This document shows positions 28,783 through 37,959 of a stretch of 64,000 nt of DNA, one piece after another. The stretch spans positions 248,001 to 312,000 of the forward strand of contig CBFFRQ010000019.1 of assembly GCA_965644315.1 (NCBI GenBank), read 5' to 3'. The notes beneath the pieces are model-generated. The model ran no database searches and was not told the origin of the DNA. It saw nothing but the letters and a program-made list of their open reading frames with translations. Position 1 is the first letter of the stretch. Every line of letters begins with the position of its first letter. The stretch is from Caecitellus pseudoparvulus. Its lineage: Eukaryota; Bigyra: Bicosoecida. Position numbers and translations under genes: made by a program.

Positions 28783-29922
28783 TCACTCCCCGTCTCTCCA
28801 CTGAACCTTCTTGGGCAAGTACTGATGAGACATGAACTCGATCCCGTTGCACAGCAGTGCCTCGGCCTCCATCTTGCCGTCACTGGCCAGCATGCTCTGC
28901 AGCTCGCGGACATATGCAGGGCAAGCTCTGACATGCGGGTCTGACAGCATGTTGCGGCAGCGGGTCACATCCCGGGGCGTCAACGTCTGCCATGAGCTGT
29001 CAGGCAGGCAGCACTCGCTGGCATCATGTCCGTGCAAACCAATCCACTGCAAAGGCACTGGAAAGGCTGTGCCTTCCGCTCCGACGCCGCTCGTGCCGTG
29101 CTTGTACGCCAGCATGATGGCCAGGCCCCATGGGTTCCAATCACTCATGCCCAGCACTGGCAAGCGCATGTCCGTGTGCAGACGATGCACAAATGCTCTC
29201 GTTGCGACATCAGGCATGCCTTTCGCGGTCACCAACACGCATGGGATTTGGCTTGTAAACCCATCATCCAGCAGGCGCTGGAAGATGCACTCCTTCTCCA
29301 CAACAAGGATGAACCGAGGTCGCTCAGTCGGCGGCAGACCCACAGAGCTACATGAAAAGGAGGGTGCTAAGTAGTCTGCGGGGACGCCCATGACTTGCCC
29401 TTGCAACGAACTCCACACACCTCGGCCTGGAGTTGCTGCAGGCTGGAGGCAGACCAGGACGGAGCCCGTGACCAGGCCCCGTGTGGAAGTGAGGAAACCC
29501 AGGGAAATGCGCGGTGCCTTCAGAATGGAAGCGGCAGCTGCCAGGGCAGCATTACTGTCGGCTTGACTCCGGAAAATCCCGCTGCCGGCATGCAAGTAGT
29601 ATAACTCCCGCTGCGTTGCTCGAGACCCCTGCTGCAGCAGCTGAGCAGACGTTGCCAGGGCTTTCCAAACTTGAACCTGTCGAAGAATGCGCGAGTCAGA
29701 TACATTGCAAACTTCCAACGTGCCTTGGCCTTCCACTGTCTCCGAGTGGCCTGCTCCTTGCCGGCTGCGTTTCACTCCCTGCAACGCAGACGTGCAGCTT
29801 CCAGCGTCCGCTGCCACGAAAAGCAGGTGTCTGCCACCACGGGCTAAGTGAGACATACCTTTGCCTTGGCACAGCTCGGTAGAAGCGGGGCGTTGTGACT
29901 TCGGGCGAGGCTTCGCATGCAT
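28783..29922 (-). CDS. SPO11 / topoisomerase VI subunit A-like protein (SPO11-2-like)
   Basis: Single exon, 379 residues. SPO11 makes the double-strand breaks that start meiotic recombination. The catalytic tyrosine block is RATQRELYYLHAG, with tyrosines near residues 108-109. The Toprim domain has the metal-binding glutamate in RFILVVEKECIFQRLLDDGF, then VTAKGMPDVATRAFVHRL, and DWNPWGLAIMLAYKHGT, which resembles the DWNPxGL form of SPO11-2 rather than the DxDPxG of SPO11-1 or TOP6A. The N-terminal 85 residues show little family resemblance. A GCGTTTCAC motif lies inside that region (29767-29775), so the real start could be further downstream. It converges on the pyrophosphatase gene with 76 bp between stops. 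Confidence 0.87.
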   Translation of the reverse strand: MHAKPRPKSQRPASTELCQGKGMSHLARGGRHLLFVAADAGSCTSALQGVKRSRQGAGHSETVEGQGTLEVCNVSDSRILRQVQVWKALATSAQLLQQGSRATQRELYYLHAGSGIFRSQADSNAALAAAASILKAPRISLGFLTSTRGLVTGSVLVCLQPAATPGRGVWSSLQGQVMGVPADYLAPSFSCSSVGLPPTERPRFILVVEKECIFQRLLDDGFTSQIPCVLVTAKGMPDVATRAFVHRLHTDMRLPVLGMSDWNPWGLAIMLAYKHGTSGVGAEGTAFPVPLQWIGLHGHDASECCLPDSSWQTLTPRDVTRCRNMLSDPHVRACPAYVRELQSMLASDGKMEAEALLCNGIEFMSHQYLPKKVQWRDGE

Positions 29923-30087
29923 GACACGGCAAGCAAGCCCAACCTGCGCAGCACTGTTTCTGGGTTTGGGGAGTGCATCGGCGCGCTCGCAGCCGAGGCC
30001 TCGCCTGCCTCAGAAGTGCTTGCCATGATGCGCTTACCCTCAAGGTCAGCTTGTGCAGGGCTTGCTGATCAGTATGAGCAGCGAACT

Positions 30088-31332
30088 TCACTCGGACGGC
30101 TGAAGCGGGGAGCGCACGATTCTGACAGGCAGCAGGCATTGCAAGGACGAAGCCAGCACATCAGCCAGCGTGCTGGGGCCAACTCGACTTGCTAGAGTGG
30201 CCGCAGCCTGCGACTCGAGCGTTTCGACGGCTGCCAGCCATTCTAAACCGGAGCTTGAACAAGTACATGCTGAGCAAAGCGCCTGCACGTGCCCTTGCAG
30301 CAGCGCTCGTGCAAGGGTCAACCGTGTGTGGCTGGCCAGGCGACGGGCCTGCGCCAAGGCGACCAATTGCTGAGCCTGAGGTAGGCTTCTTCGTTTTCGT
30401 GCTGGCAGATTCTGGGGGGGGCATGCAGCCAGGCTGCGTCGCGCCAAGTCCTGCTGTTGGCTCGCGAGCATGCCCCGCGTGGCGCCTGCCACGATCGCGA
30501 TTGCCTGGAGATGGGACCATTCAGCGCAGAAGAAGGTCAAGCGGGACAAACAATCCGTTGAAAGGCCTTCCTTTGCAGACATTGGCCGTGGCAGCTGGTA
30601 CACTGGGTTGCCAGGGGGTGTGACAGGCACCTGAAGACGGCGCTCCAGCCAAACCACAGTTGCCCACACGCCGTCTGGGGCCGCCAGCTCGCCCTCATCC
30701 CCGATGGGCTCCAACTCCACATGGCTGAATGCTGACCCTGGAATGGTGATTAAGTCGCCGGTCGCACCTGGGGTGTCACCATGCATGAGGAACTGCCACT
30801 GTGGACTGCCGTCGTGCTTGCTGGCAGACACCTGCAACGCACTGCGGACAGTCAGCGGGGCAGATGGGGGTGCAGCAGAGCAAGGTGGTTAGGAGCAGAG
30901 CAGCTGGGACACGTACGTCACTCGCTCGCCCTCAAGAGTCGGCACAATGACGGCGATCCCCGACCGCAGCTGAGCGACTGCCTGCTCAAGCTGAGAAGAA
31001 CGGGCGGCAGGGAGCGTGTGAGGTACCACCACCATGCACGTGATGCCTGCTGCCTACGCACGAGGGAGTCATGCGAAGCTCCGCCAGCTCGTGCTGGCTT
31101 CATCTGCGGTGCAAGTTGGCCGCCACGAATGCAGCACTCGGCCACAGCTGCATGTGGCAAGGCTGCGACACACCACGCCAAGGACGTGCTTGTGGCACAG
31201 CGCAGTGGCAGCCTTGATCGTAGTCTGGGACAGTGGCTCCTCTGCAAACCGGACTGTCAGGAGTTCTTCGCACTCATCATCAACCAAGCAGCAAGTGGGC
31301 TCCGGGCATATGACGCCCGCCGCGGCAGCCAT
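30088..31332 (-). CDS. Unrecognised spliced gene next to SPO11
   Basis: Model on the minus strand: 31177-31332, 30917-30990 and 30088-30841, about 327 residues. The second junction is convincing (GERVT-ALQVSASKHDGS, GTACGT donor). The first (KHVLG-LEQAVAQLRSG, GTGGTG donor) is weak. The start is the ATG at 31330-31332. The central part reads FLMHGDTPGATGDLITIPGS, then HVELEPIGDEG and VWATVVWLERRLQVP, which looks globular. The second half is helical with many Ala/Leu/Gln. I do not recognise the family. It lies just upstream of SPO11 on the same strand, 165 bp away; I considered a TopoVI-B-like partner but saw no GHKL ATPase motif. Confidence 0.5.
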
Positions 31333-31570
31333 GGGTCGAGGCTTGCTGCGGAAATTACTCCACAACGGCAGCACCACACGCTCCAGGTGGTGGAAGCAGA
31401 CGAAATGCACCACAAGCCTCCCTCATGAGTGCGCATTATGCTAATTGGCAGTTTTGTCGGCTGGTGGCTTCTGACCTTCACCACTAGTGCCCACACCACA
31501 AAACCTCGCAGGTCCCAGCATGCAGCTCCCCTGGCTGGCGCAGAACTGCTCTCACCCTTGCATTACCACC

Positions 31571-34500
31571 CTACTGGCCCCAGCGCTTCTGTCCCAAGAT
31601 GAGGGGGTGCTTCAGGCGCTTCAGCCATGATTTGTGCGTGTCCCACGCGGCACTGGAGATCTTGGTGTGCGCCTTCAGGGCGGCCGTCATGCCGTACTCC
31701 CTGGCTGCGGCGCCCATGTCCACAAGGAGGGCTCGCACGGAGCTGCTTACAGCTCCACTTCGCCACAGGCCTTCCAGTTCGTCCACAGCCACGTTGCCGT
31801 CTGCAACCTTACGTGTCTCTGCACCTCGCAGCCCCTGTGCCTCCAGCTGCGTCATGACGTTGCGCAGGGACGCCAGGACTCCGAGGGCCTCCTCGTCCAG
31901 CTCCACGGGCGCAGGGGAGGGAGCTGCCGCGGCAGCCTCCTGCCCACCACCCCAGGAACCAGGCTGCCCTGATGCCGACCCAGGAGACACGTGGTTGTTG
32001 TACTTGGCGGCCAGGACGGGGTTTCCTGCGCTGCTGGGGAAGCCATCCGCGCTCGGCAGCGGCCGAGAGGCATCCCGGGCCATGCCATGCCCCGTGGGAT
32101 TCGGGTACGCTGCTGGCACAGGCTGCGTGACTGGGGCGACAGCTGGCGCTGGTGCGGGGGCAGGTGCCGGCGCAGGCACCGGGGCAGGCGCGGGGGCAGG
32201 CCAGCCTGCCGTGGCTGGGGCCGGTGCCTGCCATGGTTGGGTCACAGCCGGTGCAGGAGCAGGGGCGGGGGCGGGAACTGGTGCGGGGGCAGGCCAGCCT
32301 GCTGCTGCAGGTGCTGGTGCCTGCCATGGTTGGGCCACAGCCGGTGCAGGAGCTGGAGCGGGCACAGGTGCCTGAGCTGGCCAGCCTGATGGTGCTGGTG
32401 CCGGAGTCGGCGCTGGCGCGGGTGCTGGCACAGGAGCTGGTGCTTGGGCCGCGGCAGGCTGCACAGCGGCAAAGGTGAACGGCACCGAAGGGTGCGCCTC
32501 TCCAGAAGTGGAATGGGGAGGCAAGGCGTAGAAGAGGCGGAACTGCAGGGACTGGGCAATGTCCAAGCGCTGGGACATGTCAGGTGCCTGCACCCCAGTT
32601 CCCGTAATGGGCTCGGGTGTGAACACCTCACCCCCCGCAGCACCAGGGGAAATGTAGAAGGAAAAGCGACGCGCCAACGCCAACTGCCCCTGCTCCGCCA
32701 GCAGCGTCACGAACTGCCCGAGCACCCGGGCCTCGGCAGGGCTTTGTGCAGCGGCAGCAGCGTGGCCCTCCGAGCCCCCCGATCGGCGCACCAGTGCCCG
32801 GAAAACCAGTACTTTGGTCACCAAGGCCAAGAGGGCCGCGTGCAGCGCCTCAGGAGGGCTGGAGGCCCACTGGCGCTCGGCCATGCTCACCCACAGCGGC
32901 ACAACCCGTGCGGCATTCAAGGCACACAGGTAGCACAAGGTGGCGTTGGAGGCCTCGGCCTCCGAGCCCTCCGTGCTCAGGCGGTCCCCCAGCGCCTCGC
33001 ACAAGTCCATGAACTCGGACGGCTCTGCGTACTGGTGCAGGGCTGCAAGCACTCGCTTCCACCCGCCGCCCTGGAGCGACGCCGAAGCGACCAAGCCGCC
33101 CAAGTTGCGTGTCAGCACATGCTGCGTCAGGTCAGTGAAGGGAGACGGCAGCTTCTGCCACACGATGTCCTTGGTGGCTACCCACAGGTCGTTGTCTGCG
33201 GAGCCAGCAGCCAGGATGAGTGCCTCGCTGAAGCGCTGCTGTGCCAAAGCTACCCGCACTGCAGAAGCGAAGTCGCCCATAAGAAGCGCTTGGCGCAGCA
33301 GGGTGGCGCCCAAAGCGTCATCCTTGGGAGCAGGCACTGCTGCCAGGCCAACATCGTGCTCTACATCCACGCCCAGTTCCGCTGCCGTAGCCGAGGGGGG
33401 GCTGGGCGGCGCAGCTGCAGCACCTCCTGCGCTTGGCTCAGCTGGAGCAGCTTCAGGGCTCGCGACCGGGCTGGAAGGCCCCGTAGCTGGGAGAGAGGTG
33501 TCTGCGTCGCCCCACCCATCATCGCCGCCGCCACCGACAGAGCCAGCAGGCGAGGCGCCGCTGAACAGGTCTGCAGCACCGGCGGATGTAGGGCCGGAGC
33601 CGCCGAACACAGCGCTTGCATCGGCTGGCGCGCCGCCACCGAACAGACCTTGGGCGTCGGGTGCAGGTGCGGGCGCTGGAACTGGAGCTGCAGCAGGTGC
33701 GGGTGTGGGCGCTGGGGCTGGGGCAGGCGCCTGTGCTGCGTCGGGAGCCCCGTCGCCGCTACCCTGCCCTTCAGTTGGCACGTCGTCCACACCAGGCAAT
33801 TTCACGCCTGCGGCATACTTTGCTGCTGCAGATGCGACAGCCTCGGCATCCAGACCCAAGTGGGACAGAACAGCCGCCCGCGCTGTGTCCGGCTGCAGCA
33901 GGGCAGACATGATCTTCCACTCTGCGTCGCCAGCCTCAGCTTGCTGGGCGGCGAAGGATGCCAGCTCATTGGGGTCCTCAGACGACAGCACGCGATCCAG
34001 GCTCATGGCCGTCGCCACCATGCTGCCGTCGCTCGCTCCAGCCGTGGCGAGGGTGTGAACCTTGACCACTGCGCCAGGCTTGGCACGGGGAGCACCAGTC
34101 GCGTCCGTGGCGCCCAGCTTCTTCAGTGTCACGGCACCATCGCCAAACACAGCAACCTTCCCTCCAAAGCCAAAGGCAACACCAGCGCCACGGCGGAGCC
34201 AGGTGGGCGCCTTCGCCAGGCCTGGCGGGGGAGGGGGCGGCTGGCCTGCTGCGGTAGCAGCCGCGGCGGCAGCGGCGGCAGCGCTACCGGGAGCAGATGC
34301 AGCCTTGTAAGCCGCGGAAGCGGGTGTGGCCTGCATGTTCATCACGTGCACCACGCGGTCGAAGGAGGCTGTGACGAGCATGCCGGGCGAAACTGGCGAC
34401 CACTTGGCTGTGAACCTGCGCCCGGCCATGGACCCTGCACCACCAGAGGCATCTGGCACGCTGCTTCCACCCATGCCACCAAACACAGCCCCTGCGCTGG

Positions 34501-35714
34501 CCGGAGCAGTGCCAACACCTCCAAAAGGGGAGGGGTTGCTGCTGACCCCGCCGAAGGGGGAGGGGTTGGAAGACACGCCGCCAAAAGGAGACGCGCTGGC
34601 GGCCCCCGACGCAGCTGACGGAGTTGATTCTTCTGGGCCATTGGGCAGCTCGGCCACCGCTTGCCCCAGGGAGATGTCCCAAAGAAGGGTCTTGTTGTCT
34701 TTCCCGGTGGTGATGATGTAGTTGGGGTCGTGAGGACACCAGTCCACGCTGAGGATGCCGCGGTTGTGGCCGCGGAACTCCACCAGGGGCGCTGAAGTGT
34801 TGGCGCGCAGGTCCCACACCTTCAGCACGGGGCGGGCATCGTCTTCAGTGGCGGTGACAATGTACACACCTTCTGTGGGATGCCACGCCACTGACGAGAT
34901 GGGGTTGCGCTGCGGGTCCCGGAGCTGGGCCCAGGGGCGCTCCTCCTTCAAGTTCCACACCACAGCCGTGCCGCTTGCGTCGGCAGAGGCGAGGATGTGC
35001 GCGACACTTGGGTTCCAGGCCACAGATGTGATTTCTGCAGTGCCCTGACTGCCGCCTGATGCACCGGGGGTGGCAACGCTAGGAGCATCAGGGCGCTGCA
35101 GGTTCACGATGCTGACACCGCCGTCACTGCACATGGAGCAGGGGCAAGGTGTGAGGTGGGCTGTGCAGTGCTGTCGCTGGGCTGCCTCTCTACTGGCACG
35201 CACCTTGACCCAGCGGCAAACAAGTGCGTGCTGCCGGGGTTGCCATTGAAGTGCACGCTCTTGATCGCGCCCGTGTGCTGCTTCACAGTGGCAACACTGG
35301 TGCCTTCTGTACGCTGGATGATCTTGCTCGGGTCAAAAATCTCCACGACACCGTCTGACAGGCCGCCCGCAATGAGCCCGTATGAGCGCCCAGCGGAAGC
35401 ACCAGCACGACCCCATGCCAGGGACGAAAAGCGGGCCCTGAAAAGCATGGCGAAGCAGCACAGCATGATGAGCCAGCAAGCGTGCACGTTCTACTGCCTC
35501 CAAGCACGCACGAAGTCTTGATACTGCCCATCTTCCGGCAGGCAAGGTCGCTGCTGCCGGCATCAAAGCTGTGCAGGGTGAGGGTCCCGCCGTAGTCGTC
35601 AAACCCGCCGCCGCCGCCTTCCATCGTCCCCGTGGCCACTGCGTTGGGCATCATCTTCAGGGGACTCCATGCCACTGTGGAGCTTTCCTCCACAATGGCT
35701 TTCACGACTGCCAT
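31571..35714 (-). CDS. SEC31: SEC31-like COPII outer coat protein
   Basis: Exons (minus) 35512-35714, 35204-35437 and 31571-35126 give 1330 residues. SEC31 with SEC13 forms the outer cage of COPII vesicles leaving the ER. The N-terminal WD40 propeller is clear: SSTVAWSPLKMMPNAVATGT, FDDYGGTLTLHSFD, ARFSSLAWG, LSDGVVEIFDPSKII, GAIKSVHFNGN, ITSVAWNPSVAHILASADAS and DNKTLLWDI. GAGVAFGFGGKVAVFGDG is the usual post-propeller block. The alpha-solenoid follows (LLRQALLMGDFASAVRVALA, AEALILAAG-like repeats). A Pro/Ala-rich linker with tandem repeats precedes a helical C-terminus. Both introns use GTGCGT donors and fall in the first 146 codons. It is divergent from SF3B2. Confidence 0.94.
32132..32470 (-). 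repeat. Pro/Ala-rich tandem repeats in SEC31 linker
   Basis: In-frame repeats of about 93 bp encode alternating PAPAPAP runs and a WQAPAPA block; two copies of the segment read on the plus strand as GGTGCCTGCCATGGTTGGG start at 32223 and 32316. Unequal exchange is a likely cause. Confidence 0.7.
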
Positions 35715-36122
35715 CGTGAAAGGGAGGGACGTGCCTCACAGTGCCACCTGGCACTGACGCTGCTGGTGAAACGGCAGACAGCCAACCTCTCGAACCACAC
35801 AGAGAGCCCCACGCGGAAGCGGGCCGGCGGTTAAGGATTGAGAGTTGAAAAGTGTGCGCGTGGACGCTTGTCGTCCAGGGTGAATGAGGTGCCTGGCCCC
35901 TCCCCAAGTGCAATGTTGCCCCCCTGCAGCTGGACAGCTCAGCGTTTCACTCCTCGCCCCTGTGCCAGCAGCACCTACAGCCGCCGGGACGTCAGGCAAT
36001 TTCCGGTGGTACCAGGAACTTACAAGACACCAGAGGTTGTGTCTTTCGTGCAGATGCCCACTCTCCTCCGCGGGAAACCTCGCTACACCTCAGTTACCAA
36101 GCTCTCAGGCTGAGGTGCAGAC
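35715..36122. other. Divergent promoter region between SEC31 and SF3B2
   Basis: 408 bp without a supported gene; it carries one GCGTTTCAC motif at 35942-35950. Confidence 0.55.
35942..35950 (+). promoter_or_regulatory. GCGTTTCAC motif between SEC31 and SF3B2
   Basis: Exact copy of the recurrent upstream motif, 173 bp before the SF3B2 ATG and 228 bp before the SEC31 ATG. Function inferred from recurrence. Confidence 0.4.
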
Positions 36123-37908
36123 ATGGGCAAATCCCGCACCCAAAAGCGCCGAGAGCAGCGCAAGGCGAAGAAAGCAGCCCAGCAGCAGGGGGGCGCGGAT
36201 GCGAAGGTGTGTCAGTGTTCCCTGCCCCTTCTGCAGCGCAACTTCCGACAATGCCGAGGCCATGGTCTCATTTTGCCCTCCCATCCCTGCACAGCAAGAG
36301 CGCGGAACTGAGGCTCAGCAGCCAAGCACTGCTGTGCAGGCGGATGCGCTCGGACTGGATGTGAAGTACGTCAGTAGTGGGACTGCTGAGGAGATTCAGG
36401 GGACGGAGTTCGCCGCCCTCTCCGACGTGTTGAGCAAGTTCGCGTCGCCTGAAGAGCTCACTGGCTCTGCACAGCCAGCAGATGGCTCGGCGGCTGACGG
36501 CGGGAAAGGCCCCGTGGAGGACGGAACGCAAAGCTCTCACATGGAGGACCCAGAGCAAGACTCCGATGCAGGGGGCGAAGAGGACGACCTGTCTGCCCTC
36601 TCCAACCGCAAGCGCAAGCAGCTCCTGCGCATGTCTGTAGCGGAGCTGAAAGCGTACGTGGACCACCCACACGTGGTGGAAGCGCACGATGTGACATCGC
36701 ACGAGCCCAAGCTGCTCGTGGCCCTCAAAGCGGCTCGGAACACTGTACCAGTCCCGCAGCACTGGAGCCAGAAGCGCAAGTACCTGCAGGGCAAGCGCGG
36801 CTTCGACAAGAGCCCCTACGAGCTGCCTGCCCATATTGCTGCGACCGGCATCGGCATCATTCGAGATGCTTCCCTGGAGAAAGATGCAGGAAAGAGCTTG
36901 AAGCAGCGCATGCGTGAGCGTGTGCGCCCCAAGCGTGGGCAGATGGAGATCGAGTATGAGAAGTTGTACGATGCCTTTTTCCGCCACGCAGTGGCCCCGC
37001 GCACGACAACGTTCGGGGACATGTACTACGAGAACAAGGAAATGGAACACAAGTACTCAGACAAGCGCCCTGGTGTCATGTCGGATCGCCTGCGGGAGGC
37101 CCTAGGCATCAGTGGGGACACCACACCCCCCCCCTGGCTCATCAACATGCAACGATTTGGCCCGCCACCCTCGTACACAAACCTTTCTGTACCGGGCCTC
37201 AATGCGCCACTGCCGGAGGGGTGCTCGTATGGCTTCCAGCCGGGCGGGTGGGGCAAGCCCCCTGTCAACGCTGCCGGCGAAGCGCTGTATGGGGACCCCT
37301 TTGGCCTGCAAGCGAGCGAGGGGGGTGAGGGGGAGGCGCAAACCTCCACTGCAATCACTGGCAGCGGGCAGCTGCCTGTGCAGAAGGAGGCTTGGGGTGG
37401 TCTGCAGGAGGTGGAGTCTGAGAGCGAGGAGGAGGAGGAGGAGGAGGGGGAGGGGGAGGAGGGTGGCGATGCCGAGCAGAACGTACCCGAGGGCGTTCCT
37501 GGCATCGGCCAGGGCCAGGCTGGGGCCGATGATGATAGCAGCACTGTCTTGGATGGAACTGTGACGCCTGCGATGGTGCAGCTACGAAAGGATGGACCGA
37601 AGCCGGCAACAGCCTACACTGTGCTGCAAGCCAAACAGGCCAGTTTCGGTGACGGCATTGTGGGCGCCTCCCACACGTACGAAATCCCGCCAGATGCAAC
37701 CCCCGTGAACTTGAGCAAGGGGGGCGGGCTCGCTGATACTACCTTGCCGACAGGGGCAGCTTCAGTTGGTGGCTTGGCCTCTGCCTCCACTGCGGGTGGC
37801 ACAGCATCAGTTTCGCGGGGCACGAAGCGCAGCCGGTTCAGCTCCGGCGTAGAAACTGAGGACGTCGAAACAGCGACAGCCAAGAAGTACAAAGACTTCA
37901 AGTTCTAG
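36123..37908 (+). CDS. SF3B2: SF3B2 (SAP145/Cus1)-like U2 snRNP splicing factor
   Basis: Exons 36123-36206 and 36295-37908 give 565 residues. SF3B2 is a U2 snRNP SF3b subunit that contacts pre-mRNA near the branch site and binds SF3B4. The conserved core is LSNRKRKQLLRMSVAELKAY, PHVVEAHDVTSHEPKLLV, VPVPQHWSQKRKYLQGKRGF and YELPAHIAATGI. The PSP region follows: PPPWLINMQRFGPPPSYTNL and LPEGCSYGFQPGGWGKPPVN. The N-terminus is highly basic (MGKSRTQKRREQRKAKKAAQ), a probable nuclear signal. A Glu-only run lies near residue 410. The protein is shorter than the human 895-residue form because the N-terminal SAP/Pro-rich portion is reduced. It converges on the next gene with 51 bp between stops. Confidence 0.95.
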
Positions 37909-37959
37909 CTCTGCAGTGCGAATGCATTTGGCTGTGCCTGCAGCGCCCACCGCCCAGCC

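Noticed and set aside
30088-31332. Assignment of the gene beside SPO11 as its TopoVI-B-like partner
   Set aside because: Attractive by position, but no GHKL ATPase or transducer motif can be seen.
32444-34618. 724-codon open frame antisense to SEC31
   Set aside because: Product is Arg/Cys/Ser-rich and featureless; the minus-strand gene is certain.
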